A stretch of DNA of 64,000 nt from assembly GCF_036227225.1 (NCBI RefSeq), contig NZ_CP109444.1, positions 6,243,501 to 6,307,500 on the forward strand, read 5' to 3'. Each line of letters begins with the position of its first letter. Position 1 is the first letter of the stretch. A program made the position numbers and the translations under genes. This DNA comes from Streptomyces sp. NBC_01478. Its GTDB lineage: Bacteria; Actinomycetota; Actinomycetes; Streptomycetales; Streptomycetaceae. Of the stretch, positions 1-8,194 are shown piece after piece. Under the pieces are notes generated by a model that saw only the letters and a program-made list of their open reading frames with translations, was not told the origin of the DNA and made no database searches.

Positions 1-1
1 G

Positions 2-970
2 CTGCTGTCCGTGCTGCTGGGCCTGTTCATCGCGGAGCCGATCCTGTTCCAGATCTTCGACAAGGAGATCCGCCAGGAGATCGCCGTCGGCAACGACCAG
101 AAGGTGGCCGACTACCGGGGCATGCTCGTCGCCTGCAACCCGACGGACGGCGCGTCCACGGCAGACCGCCCGGAGTGCCGCCGCTACCAGTTGAAAGTCG
201 CGGGTTCACCGGCGGAACTGTCGGAGCAGATAGCGAACAACACGTCCCGGACCACCGACCTGCAGACCCAGGTCACGGCGCTCAACACGACGCTCAAGGA
301 CAAGATGGCCACCGAGCAGGAGCTGTGCGGCCGGGACAACTGGATCCGGCGGGGCGCGGGCCTGGACGTCACCATCACCTGCGAACGGGCCCGCACGGAC
401 TCCTCGTCGTACCGCAGGACGAGCAAGATCGACACGTACGAGAAGCAGTTGGCGGCGCTGCGGGCCGACGGCCAGAGCCTCCAGGCCAAGAAGGACAAGG
501 CCGCGGACACCTACCAGCCGCTGCTCCAGCAGGCCGTCAACACCAAGACGCGGGAGCGCGTGGCCGACCTGGACACGGACGGCATCCTGACCCGGGCACA
601 CGGCCTGCGGGAGGTGGCCGGCTCCGACGGCTTCGCGCTGTTCCTGACGTTCGTCCTGCACCTGCTGCTCGTGGGCTTCGACGCCCTGCCCGTGCTGGCC
701 AAGTTCATGAGCGGCAGCACGATGTACGACACCCTCCTCGGCGCCCGCTTCGAGGCCACCCGCCGCCTGCACACCGAGGAACTCCAGGTACGGCAGGAGT
801 GCGCGCGGATGGAACAGGAGGCGCGGCGCCACCACGTCGAGCTGGACACCGACGACCGTATGCGGACCCTGGAACACCGCTATCGCGCGGCGCAGGCGGA
901 ACGCTCGGTCCGTGAACGCACGGACCTGGACGCGCGGACGGAACGCCTGCTCCGGACCCGACGGGCCTGA
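2..970 (+). CDS. DUF4407 family membrane protein (5' end outside window)
   Basis: The reading frame is open from base 2, so the true start lies upstream; about 322 residues are visible. The first visible residues are hydrophobic and look like the end of a membrane helix. A long hydrophilic stretch rich in Asp, Lys and Gln follows (roughly residues 20-205), with probable coiled coil around the AALRADGQSLQAKKDK segment. A second hydrophobic helix (FALFLTFVLHLLLVGFDALP, about residue 215) precedes an Arg/Glu-rich cytoplasmic tail. This layout matches DUF4407 proteins, whose function is unknown. The stop is followed by a strong hairpin, so it ends its transcription unit. Confidence 0.75.
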   Translation: MLSVLLGLFIAEPILFQIFDKEIRQEIAVGNDQKVADYRGMLVACNPTDGASTADRPECRRYQLKVAGSPAELSEQIANNTSRTTDLQTQVTALNTTLKDKMATEQELCGRDNWIRRGAGLDVTITCERARTDSSSYRRTSKIDTYEKQLAALRADGQSLQAKKDKAADTYQPLLQQAVNTKTRERVADLDTDGILTRAHGLREVAGSDGFALFLTFVLHLLLVGFDALPVLAKFMSGSTMYDTLLGARFEATRRLHTEELQVRQECARMEQEARRHHVELDTDDRMRTLEHRYRAAQAERSVRERTDLDARTERLLRTRRA

Positions 971-992
971 GCCCGGGTCCGACCGGACAGAA

Positions 993-1025
993 GCCGAGCC
1001 CCGGGTCGACGACCCGGGGCTCGGC
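993..1025. terminator. Perfect 15-bp stem terminator hairpin
   Basis: Arms gccgagccccgggtc (993-1007) and its exact reverse complement (1011-1025) are separated by 3 bases. It sits between the convergent ends of the DUF4407 gene and the PBP gene, so it can serve both strands. No U-tract is visible, as is usual for Streptomyces. Confidence 0.8.
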
Positions 1026-1053
1026 CATGGGGTGCCGGCTTCCGCCCGTCCCG

Positions 1054-2823
1054 CTATCCCGTGCCCGAAGTGGCCAGCCGCCAGATCTCCGCCGTGGTCT
1101 CCTGCGCGGACTCGGCCGGGGGCGGATCGTTCGGGAGCTGGGCGGGTGCGGTCGTGTTCTTCCTCTTGCCGGGGTGGTCGGCGAAGAGGGCGACCGTCAG
1201 GGTGAGTTGGGAGTCCAGGCCGGTGGACCAGACGGTGCGGCGGGTGATTCCGCCGCCCGCTCCGGCGGTGAAGAAGAGCTGCGGGATCTTCTGGACGGGG
1301 AGGGCCGAAGGGATCGCCTCTTTGTCCGTCGTGCCGGTCTTGGACATCAGGGTGTTCACCATGAACGCGTCTTTCTCGTCCAGCGCGCGCCGGGTGTCCG
1401 GGTGGGTGGTGTACACCGGGCGTCCGTCACGGGTGATCTTCGTGACCGTGTAGGGGGCCGCGTAGAGCCCGTTCGCCGCGACCGCCGCGTATGCCGAGGC
1501 CAGTTGGAGGGGGGTCGGTGCGGCGGTTTTCCGCAGGTAGGCCAGCGGGGCGTCCAGCCGGGCCGCGGCGAAGGGGTCCAGTGCCGTTCCCGCCTCCACC
1601 GCGCCGCCCACCGCGTCGTTGAACGGCTGACGGGCGTAGTCCGCCCCGCCGTACAGCAGCCGGACCGCCCCGTCGCCGGGCTTGATCGCCACGACGGCGG
1701 TGTGGAGTGTGACGCCCTTGCCGTCCTTGTTTCCCCGACCGTCCTTGGTGTCCTGGGTGTTCTTGGTGTCGGCGGTGTCCTTCACCGCCTCGGTCGTGGC
1801 GTCCTGGAGGGCCAGGTCGAACGTCGTGTGCACGGTGTAGCCGTCGCGTGCCAACTGGTCCTCGGTGATGCCGAGCCGGTCGGCCGCCTCCTTCGCCGCC
1901 ACGTCGATCATGTACTGCCGTTGCCCGTCGGTCGTGCCCGGCGGATAGAAACGGAACGCCGGGAAGGCGGCGTCGGCGCGCTGCTTCGGCGTGATGGCGC
2001 CGCCGGCCGCCATCGCGTCGAGCACCCATTCCCAGCGGGCCCTGAGCGTCGCCGTCACCTCGGGGTCCGAGCCCGCCTTCTCGTAGTACGAGGGGATGTT
2101 GACGATCGATGCCAGCGCGGCGCCCTGGGACACGGTCAGGTTCCGGGTGTCCACGCCGAAGTAGTTGCGTGCGGCGGCCTCGATGCCGGCCGAACCCCGG
2201 CCGAAGTACACGGTGTTGAGATAACCCGCCAGGATGTCGTCCTTGGACCGGGTGCGATCCAGCTTGATCGCGATCAGCGCCTCGCGTGCCTTGCGCGACA
2301 GGGACTGCTCCGGGCTCAGCAGCGCGTTCTTCACGTACTGCTGGGTGATGGTGGAACCGCCCTGCCGTTCGCCGCCGGTCAGCGAGGCCAGTACCGCGCG
2401 GGCGACGGCGCGCGGCGAGACCCCGTCGTCCGTACGGAAGGAACGGTTCTCGGCCGCGATCACGGCGTCCTGCACATACCGCGGGACCTGCGACAACGGC
2501 ACCTCCTGGCGGTCGACGGGGCCGCGTCGGCCCAGATAGGAGCCCTTGTCGTCGAGGAAGACCGTGCTCTGCGTGACGGTCTCCGGGTGCGGCTCGGGAA
2601 TGCCCGTCATCCGGTACGCGACGACCGCGGCCGTGCACAGCGCCGCGAGCAGGACGACGAGGGTCACGACCAGCCTGCGCAACAGGCGGCCCCGGGTACG
2701 GCGGAGGCGCAGGCGGAGCGGGATGCGCAGGCGGACGGGGACACGGGCGGGGACATCGGGTGTGCCGGGCCGGTGTTTCGAGCGTCGGGGCCTCTTCCAG
2801 TGCGGCGCCGTCGGGCGCTTCAC
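1054..2823 (-). CDS. Class A PBP-like glycosyltransferase with degenerate transpeptidase domain
   Basis: Protein of 589 aa. A basic N-terminal tail is followed by one membrane anchor (about residues 50-71) and a GT51 peptidoglycan glycosyltransferase domain, with the catalytic-Glu motif VIAAENRSF (121-129) and QGGSTITQQ (154-162). The C-terminal transpeptidase-like region is abnormal. The expected SxxK motif reads AGTALDPF (411-418), with Ser and Lys both replaced, and the place where KTG is expected reads FTAGAG (about 518-523). A KTGTT at 495-499 seems to lie upstream of the true KTG position. It is shorter than the 700-800 aa common for the family. I infer glycan polymerisation without beta-lactam-sensitive crosslinking. 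GTG start overlaps the upstream sigma gene's stop (GTGA). Confidence 0.85.
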   Translation of the reverse strand: MKRPTAPHWKRPRRSKHRPGTPDVPARVPVRLRIPLRLRLRRTRGRLLRRLVVTLVVLLAALCTAAVVAYRMTGIPEPHPETVTQSTVFLDDKGSYLGRRGPVDRQEVPLSQVPRYVQDAVIAAENRSFRTDDGVSPRAVARAVLASLTGGERQGGSTITQQYVKNALLSPEQSLSRKAREALIAIKLDRTRSKDDILAGYLNTVYFGRGSAGIEAAARNYFGVDTRNLTVSQGAALASIVNIPSYYEKAGSDPEVTATLRARWEWVLDAMAAGGAITPKQRADAAFPAFRFYPPGTTDGQRQYMIDVAAKEAADRLGITEDQLARDGYTVHTTFDLALQDATTEAVKDTADTKNTQDTKDGRGNKDGKGVTLHTAVVAIKPGDGAVRLLYGGADYARQPFNDAVGGAVEAGTALDPFAAARLDAPLAYLRKTAAPTPLQLASAYAAVAANGLYAAPYTVTKITRDGRPVYTTHPDTRRALDEKDAFMVNTLMSKTGTTDKEAIPSALPVQKIPQLFFTAGAGGGITRRTVWSTGLDSQLTLTVALFADHPGKRKNTTAPAQLPNDPPPAESAQETTAEIWRLATSGTG

Positions 2824-3911
2824 TCGTAGCCCCCGCCCCGCACGACGACCTTGCCGGACGCGTCGTACACCGTGACGGTCGGACCGCCGTCCGCGAAGCT
2901 CGACTTGAGCTCCTCCGGTGACAGCGGCGCGCGTGCGTACCAGACGCCCCAGCCCGGGCTGCCCGCGAGCGTGAGGACCGTACCGGTGATCCTGTCGTCG
3001 GCGACGGTGACCTCGACACGGGCCGGGTCGGCCGACAGGCCGTGGTAGAGGCCCGACAGGAAGTAGCCGCTGTTCACGGGGTCGGGCTGCGAGGAGACGC
3101 CCGGCTTCCCGCCCTCGGATCCGCGGAACTGGTTGGGCCGCTCCGGCGTCGACCAGTGCTTGCCGTCGGTGGTCAGCCAGACCCGCACTCCCGGTACGGC
3201 GTCCACGCGTTCGCCGGGCGCGACGATCCGTATCGGGCTCTGGGCGGCCACGCCGGCCACCCCGCCGCCCGAACCGCCCGAGGACCCGGCGCCCAGGAAC
3301 CGGCCCGCCCCGAACCCGACCGCCGGCACCAGCAACAGCGCACAGACGGCCATGACCACGCCTCTGCGGCGGCGGCGCAGCGTTCGGCCGCGCCGCTCGA
3401 CGGCATCGAGCGGAACGTCGGCCGGGACGACCTCGACGGGAGCCTCGGCGGCGGCCGCGAAGAGCCCCCGCAGTCGCTCCGCGTCACCCCCGCAGAGCGC
3501 CAGTCCACGCCGGGCATGGCTCCTGACCGCACCGGTCGAGCAGCCCAGCAACTGGGCGATCTCCGCCTCTCGCCGGCCCTCCCAGTGCAGCAGCACGAGG
3601 ACGGCTCGCTGCCGTGCGGACAGGGTCCCCGACGCACCGTGCGGCACGGCCTTTCCGCGGCGCGTCCTGGCTCCGCGCAGGTACTCCTCGACGAGCAGCC
3701 GCCGTACGTAGAAGTCCACGTCGTCCCGCGGAATCCGGCGCCATCGCGCGCACACCTCGACCAGGGTTCTCCGCACCAGCTCGGTCGCCTCCCGGGAGCT
3801 GCCCAGGTCACCGGGGACTCCCGGGTCGCCGTGGAGCAGGTGGGCGGTGGTGACCAGTTCGGGCAGGCCCGCGTGCGCGTACGCGGCGAAGTCATGGCGG
3901 GGGTGCGGCAC
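2820..3911 (-). CDS. SigE-family sigma-like factor with membrane anchor and ectodomain
   Basis: Protein of 363 aa. The GTG start at 3911 is chosen because GGAGG lies 9 bases upstream; longer readings have no such support. Residues 6-85 resemble sigma region 2 of the Streptomyces SigE-type group. Residues about 97-138 are a sigma-4 helix-turn-helix (SARQRAVLVLLHWEGRREAE and following). A basic stretch (RRRRR) precedes a membrane helix at about 184-206, then an exported Gly/Ser linker and a domain of some 150 residues with no family I recognise. A sigma factor joined to its own membrane anchor suggests regulation at the membrane, perhaps by proteolysis (inference). It is translationally coupled to the PBP-like gene and divergent from another sigma gene. 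Confidence 0.75.
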   Translation of the reverse strand: MPHPRHDFAAYAHAGLPELVTTAHLLHGDPGVPGDLGSSREATELVRRTLVEVCARWRRIPRDDVDFYVRRLLVEEYLRGARTRRGKAVPHGASGTLSARQRAVLVLLHWEGRREAEIAQLLGCSTGAVRSHARRGLALCGGDAERLRGLFAAAAEAPVEVVPADVPLDAVERRGRTLRRRRRGVVMAVCALLLVPAVGFGAGRFLGAGSSGGSGGGVAGVAAQSPIRIVAPGERVDAVPGVRVWLTTDGKHWSTPERPNQFRGSEGGKPGVSSQPDPVNSGYFLSGLYHGLSADPARVEVTVADDRITGTVLTLAGSPGWGVWYARAPLSPEELKSSFADGGPTVTVYDASGKVVVRGGGYE

Positions 3912-4070
3912 TTCGGTGGTCCTCCGGTGCGGGTGTGGGGGAAGTGGATCCCGGGACGCGTGTTTGTCGTCTCTCCTGTGGGGCGTGTGGTCGACAGGCG
4001 CGGCCTCGGGACCTGTACGCACCGCGAGGGCGGTCAGGTTGCACGGGAATTCCGAGACTCCGGTGAGGTC

Positions 4071-4586
4071 ATGACCGAGGACGAGTTCGACGCTTTCTAC
4101 GCGGCCGCGTTTCCCCGTCTGACCGGCCAGCTCTCGGCGTTCACCGGAGACCGGGAGGAGGCGCAGGACGTGGTCCAGGAGGCGTTCGTACGAGCCTGGG
4201 ACCGGCGTGGGGACTTCCTCGCCGACGAGGCACCCGAGGCGTGGATCCGCACGGTCGCCATGCGGCTTGCGGTCAGCCGCTGGCGCCGGGCCAGGCGCTG
4301 GCTGGAGCTGGTGCGCCGTACGCCGGCGCCCGATTCCACGCCCGGACCCGGCCCCGATCACACGGCACTTGTCGCCGCACTGCGCCAACTGCCCACGGCC
4401 CAGCGGATGGTGATCGTCCTGCACCATCTGTGTGACGTGAGTGTCGAGCAGATAGCCTCCGACACGGGTGCGCCCGTGGGGACCGTCAAGGCCAGGCTGT
4501 CCCGGGGGAGAGCGGCGCTGGCGAAGCGGCTCGCGGTGGACGAGGCGGACGCGCCGGTTCGGAAGGAGCACGGCCGTGTCGGATGA
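4071..4586 (+). CDS. ECF-type RNA polymerase sigma factor
   Basis: Protein of 171 aa. Region 2 contains FTGDREEAQDVVQEAFVRAW (about residues 19-38), the core-binding and -10-recognition helix pattern. Region 4 contains LPTAQRMVIVLHHLCDVSVE and then a helix-turn-helix ending VGTVKARLSRGRAAL. The ATG at 4071 has GGTGAGG just upstream. Its stop overlaps the start of the next gene by 11 bases, and that gene encodes a single-pass membrane protein probably serving as partner or anti-sigma factor. The 159-bp gap to the divergent sigma gene must hold both promoters; I could not assign -35/-10 boxes with confidence. Confidence 0.9.
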   Translation: MTEDEFDAFYAAAFPRLTGQLSAFTGDREEAQDVVQEAFVRAWDRRGDFLADEAPEAWIRTVAMRLAVSRWRRARRWLELVRRTPAPDSTPGPGPDHTALVAALRQLPTAQRMVIVLHHLCDVSVEQIASDTGAPVGTVKARLSRGRAALAKRLAVDEADAPVRKEHGRVG

Positions 4587-5292
4587 ACTCTCCACCGCCC
4601 TGCGCGAGTTGGCCGTGGAACAGGAGACGCGTCCGGTCCTCACCGGCGCCGAGATCCGCGGCCGTGCCGGGCGCCGGGCGCGCCGCCGCATGGCGGGCAC
4701 CCTGGGCGCGGGTGCGGTGGCCCTCGCGCTGGTCGCCTCCGCGGTGACCCTGGGCTTCACGGACTTCAGGGGCTTCTCGGACCCCGCCGGGGAGGGGAAG
4801 CCGCGTCAGCTTCCGGCCGCCACCACGCCCGCCGTCCCCTCCCCTCGTGTCACGTCCGGGAAGACGTCGGCTCCCGAGCCCCGCGCGCCCGTCACCGGCA
4901 CGGTCGCCCTCGGCAAGCGCGCCCTGTTCGTCGGGGACCGGGTCATGCCGCTGACCTCCAGCCTTCCCGACAGCCCCAAGGTGGTGGGGCCGTTGACCGT
5001 GTACAAGAAGCACACGACCAAGGTGGTGACCGTGACCGTCCTGACCGCCGGAGCCGCCTACACCACGGAGGTCTCGCTCGCGGTCGAACTCCGCGACGTC
5101 CACGGCGAGCCGGTCTACGTCGGCCTCGCCTTCTCCTACAAAGGGGACTCCTACAAGGAGGGGAACGGTAAGGACACGGGCGCGCGCGACGCCGGCGGAG
5201 GCTGGATCGGTCTGGACTCGGCCGATGCCAAGTGGTTCTACGACAACGCGAAGATCGGCAGCGTCCTGTCGGTCACCGGCTCCTCGTCCTGA
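4576..5292 (+). CDS. Single-pass membrane protein, probable sigma partner
   Basis: Protein of 238 aa from the GTG at 4576, with GGAAGGAG 7 bases upstream. About 40 cytoplasmic residues rich in Arg and Glu (ELSTALRELAVEQETRP) precede one membrane helix (about 43-63), a Pro/Ser/Thr-rich linker and an extracellular domain of about 130 residues (VGDRVMPLTSSL onward). The N-terminal part has no zinc-binding HxxxCxxC motif, so it is not a classical ZAS anti-sigma factor. The layout and the overlap with the ECF sigma gene still suggest that it regulates that factor (inference). The ectodomain, with LGKRALFVGD and LDSADAKWFYD, belongs to no family I recognise. Confidence 0.65.
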   Translation: MSDELSTALRELAVEQETRPVLTGAEIRGRAGRRARRRMAGTLGAGAVALALVASAVTLGFTDFRGFSDPAGEGKPRQLPAATTPAVPSPRVTSGKTSAPEPRAPVTGTVALGKRALFVGDRVMPLTSSLPDSPKVVGPLTVYKKHTTKVVTVTVLTAGAAYTTEVSLAVELRDVHGEPVYVGLAFSYKGDSYKEGNGKDTGARDAGGGWIGLDSADAKWFYDNAKIGSVLSVTGSSS

Positions 5293-5307
5293 ACCCGAGA
5301 TCGCCTC

Positions 5308-5892
5308 CTACCGTCTCGGTCCCGCCACGGCATAGGCCGCCGTGCCGGTGGTCAGGAGGAGCAGGGCCGTCCAGGTGGCCGCCGGTGTGCCGGACGGCAG
5401 CAGCGGCCAGGCCGCCACCCGGGTCGGCGTACCCGTGCCGGGCGGGGCGAGGAACGAGACCGCGAGCCAGGCGAACGGCGGCGTCCACGCGTACTGGCCG
5501 CCCGAGAGGGCCGCGCCCAGGGCGGCCAGTCCCGTCAGGCCCGCGCTGTCCCGGACGACGAACGCGACGCCGGCCCCCAGGTCCGAGCCCGTCGCCCGCA
5601 CCGCCAGCGGCACCGCGGCGACGACCGCGCCGGCCAGCAGCACATGCGCCGCTCTCCGCGGCAGCCAGCGGATCGCGGCCGTCCGGTCCAGCGCGAGGTC
5701 CTGCCCGCCGAGCCCGACCGAGGCCGCCATCGCCCCCATGGCGAGGACGAGCACGGCCAGCCGCGGATCGCCGTCACCGGGTCCCTCGCCGCCGCCCCGG
5801 GCCGGCGCCCACACCGCGGCCGCGCCGATCACCATCGCGGCCAGCGACGCGGGCACCTGACGCGAGCGGGCGTAGAGCGTCAGCCATCTCAC
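5308..5892 (-). CDS. Membrane protein, last gene of sigma/ABC operon
   Basis: Protein of 194 aa with about five hydrophobic segments and almost no extended soluble region, so an integral membrane protein. Its GTG start overlaps the stop of the preceding permease-like gene (GTGA), so it should be translated with it. I see no substrate-specific motif. It probably forms part of, or assists, the ABC exporter encoded upstream; a standalone function is possible. The gene converges on the sigma-partner gene, 15 bases away. Confidence 0.65.
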   Translation of the reverse strand: MRWLTLYARSRQVPASLAAMVIGAAAVWAPARGGGEGPGDGDPRLAVLVLAMGAMAASVGLGGQDLALDRTAAIRWLPRRAAHVLLAGAVVAAVPLAVRATGSDLGAGVAFVVRDSAGLTGLAALGAALSGGQYAWTPPFAWLAVSFLAPPGTGTPTRVAAWPLLPSGTPAATWTALLLLTTGTAAYAVAGPRR

Positions 5893-7328
5893 CGGGACCC
5901 CTCACCGGACAGCACCTCGAACGGGTCCCCCTCGCAGGACAGCGCGGCGGCCCGCATCGCGTTGATCCGCGCGAGCTGTTCGGCCGGCGGAAGCGCCTTG
6001 AGCTTCTTCCATACGGGGCCGGTCCTGGCGGCAACCTCGCTCGCCGCCGCCGGTGTGCCGGGCAGTGGCTTGAGGTCCCCGAGGACCCAGCCCACCGCCA
6101 CGGCCTGCGCGTACTCGTCGTCCCCGAAGCCGCTCCAGCCGACGGGAGTGCATCCCGGCGCGAGGCCTTCGGCGAGCAGGGCCCAGGTCAGTTCGTCGCC
6201 CTTCGAAGCGCCGGCCACGATGGCGTCGTCGAAGGTGAACAGCACAGTCGTACGGGACCACTTCGGCGTGGAGCCTTCCGGCAGTACGGCGGTGTCCTCC
6301 CGGACCGAGACCGGCGCCCGGTCGCCGAGGGCCGCTCGCAGCAGCCGTAGCGCCTTCTTGCCCGGGGCCGCCAGGTCGGCGAGGCGGTCCTGGTGTGCCC
6401 TGGTCACGCAGACCGGGCCGTCGCACACCGGCTCGGCGGCGGTCCTGTCGACGACGTACATCCGGCGCGGGTCGGAGGGGAGGACGAGCAGGGCGAGGAC
6501 CGCGCCCGCCAGGACCGGGGTCAGGGCGGTCAGCCGGGCGCGCGGGGTCGCGGCGACCAGGAGCGCGAAGCCGGTCAGGGCCATGCCGAGGAGCCAGATC
6601 GTCTGCCCGATGTGGACGGGGGCGGAGAGCGTGACGAGTGCGCTGCGGACCTCGTCGACCTCCGGTGACAGGAGGGAGAGACGGTTCGGCCGTGTGCTGT
6701 CGAAGCCCGTCGCCGGGTCGACCGTCGTCGTACGGCCGAGGGACATGTGCATGAGCGCGGTGAAGGTGAAGGCGCCGATGGTCAGGAGGGGCGGGGTCAG
6801 CGCGGACGGCAGGGTCCGCGCGGCGCCCATGCCCAGCAGCGCTCCCGCGACCAGGAAGAAGGCTCCCACCAGGGAGATCGGCAGCCAGTCGAGATGCGTG
6901 TACGACGTGTGGGCGAGGACCTGGACTCCGCCGACGAGGACGACGAGCGCGAAGGCCGAGGCCAGCGTGATCGCCGTGGCGCCTGCCGGTACGGCCGCGC
7001 GGTGCCGGGCCGGCCGGGGTGTGCTCGTCAGCAGTTCGACCATCTTCGAGCGGTGGTCCCGCAGGCCCTGGAGGGCGCCGAATCCCACGGCGAGCGGCCA
7101 GAGATAGAACAGCAGACTGCGGGTCCACATGGCCAGGGACGTCCACTGGGCCGTCCATGCGGTGGTGCCGTTCCACCACGAGGCGCTCCTCAGCAGGTAC
7201 AGGAACGCCAGTGCGCTGGCCAGGACCACGGCTCCGGCCCACGGGGCGACGGAACGTCTCAGCTCGATACGCAGGACGCGGAGGTTCGGACGGACGTTCA
7301 GGGCGGCGCGCGGGGCGCGGGCGTTCAC
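5889..7328 (-). CDS. ABC-2-like permease with C-terminal soluble domain
   Basis: Protein of 479 aa. The GTG at 7328 overlaps the stop of the upstream ATPase gene (GTGA). Six or so membrane helices occupy about residues 20-290 (for example GAVVLASALAFLYLLRSA and GVQVLAH). A soluble domain of about 170 residues follows, containing two Cys close together (EPVCDGPVCVTR) and a late CEGD. The membrane part resembles ABC-2 transporter subunits, with several helices on each side of a central gap. The extracellular tail is unusual for a plain permease and may bind a ligand or carry a disulfide (inference). Confidence 0.7.
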   Translation of the reverse strand: MNARAPRAALNVRPNLRVLRIELRRSVAPWAGAVVLASALAFLYLLRSASWWNGTTAWTAQWTSLAMWTRSLLFYLWPLAVGFGALQGLRDHRSKMVELLTSTPRPARHRAAVPAGATAITLASAFALVVLVGGVQVLAHTSYTHLDWLPISLVGAFFLVAGALLGMGAARTLPSALTPPLLTIGAFTFTALMHMSLGRTTTVDPATGFDSTRPNRLSLLSPEVDEVRSALVTLSAPVHIGQTIWLLGMALTGFALLVAATPRARLTALTPVLAGAVLALLVLPSDPRRMYVVDRTAAEPVCDGPVCVTRAHQDRLADLAAPGKKALRLLRAALGDRAPVSVREDTAVLPEGSTPKWSRTTVLFTFDDAIVAGASKGDELTWALLAEGLAPGCTPVGWSGFGDDEYAQAVAVGWVLGDLKPLPGTPAAASEVAARTGPVWKKLKALPPAEQLARINAMRAAALSCEGDPFEVLSGEGSR

Positions 7329-8194
7329 CAGGAACCCCTCTCCCGCTCGGGGGCCAGCAGCAGTGCCGAGTAGCCGCGCTCCAGCGGGCTGTCGCCCACG
7401 TGGTCGGGGCCGCCCGCGGCGGCCAGTTCGTCCGGGGTGCCCTGGAAGACCAGCCGGCCCTCCGCGAAGAGCACGACGTCCGTGCAGGCGGCGGCGACGT
7501 CCTCGACCAGGTGGGTCGAGACGACCACGCAGGTGTCCGTGCCCAGTTCCTGCAACAGCCTGCGGAAGCGCAGCCGTTGCGCCGGGTCCAGGCCGGCCGT
7601 CGGTTCGTCGAGCAGCAGGATCGCCGGATCGTTCACGATGGCCTGGGCGATGCCGACCCGCCGGACCATGCCGCCCGACAGCGCCTTCATCTTCTCCTCG
7701 GCACGGTCGGCCAGACCCACCCGCTCCACGGCCCGCTGCACCGCCCCCGGGATGTCCGCCTTGGGCACCTCCTTCAGCCATGCCATGTACTCCACGAACT
7801 CGCGCACGGTGAAGCGCTTGTAGTAGCCGAACTCCTGCGGCAGATAGCCGATCCTGCGGCGCAGCGCACGGTGCTCGCCCAGGCCGCCCGCGGACTCGCC
7901 GAGCAGTTCGAGGATGCCCTCGGCGGGGCGGAGGACTGTGGCCAACGCCCTGATGAGGGTGGTCTTGCCGGCCCCGTTGGGCCCGAGGAGACCGTGCACG
8001 CCGGTACCCAGCGACAGGTCGAGCCCGTCGACCGCCATCCGTTTCCGGCCGGCCCTGACCTTGAGCCCGACGGCCCGGATCTCCCAGGCGTAGGGCGTCG
8101 GCGCGAGCTCGGCCGCGCTCACCGCGGGCATCATGTGGTGGTCCTTTCCGAGGAGTTGAGGGGTGGGCATGTCGTTCGTACCGCCCGCGTTCAC
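7325..8194 (-). CDS. ABC transporter ATP-binding protein
   Basis: Protein of 289 aa from the GTG at 8194. Walker A is GPNGAGKTT (71-79), the signature is LSGGMVRR, Walker B is ILLLDEPT, and the switch His lies in VVSTHLVED. The Q-loop reads YLPQEFG, a form common in ABC-2 type exporters. I chose the GTG at 8194 because it overlaps the preceding stop (GTGA) with GGGAGC just upstream. ATG codons at 8170 and 8134 are alternatives and would remove up to 20 poorly conserved residues. It should power export through the membrane proteins encoded on either side. Confidence 0.9.
   Translation of the reverse strand: MNAGGTNDMPTPQLLGKDHHMMPAVSAAELAPTPYAWEIRAVGLKVRAGRKRMAVDGLDLSLGTGVHGLLGPNGAGKTTLIRALATVLRPAEGILELLGESAGGLGEHRALRRRIGYLPQEFGYYKRFTVREFVEYMAWLKEVPKADIPGAVQRAVERVGLADRAEEKMKALSGGMVRRVGIAQAIVNDPAILLLDEPTAGLDPAQRLRFRRLLQELGTDTCVVVSTHLVEDVAAACTDVVLFAEGRLVFQGTPDELAAAGGPDHVGDSPLERGYSALLLAPERERGSW

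Noticed and set aside
3042..4586. A 514-aa start for the ECF sigma gene
   Set aside because: The upstream part overlaps another gene antisense. The ATG at 4071 gives the usual length and has a ribosome site.
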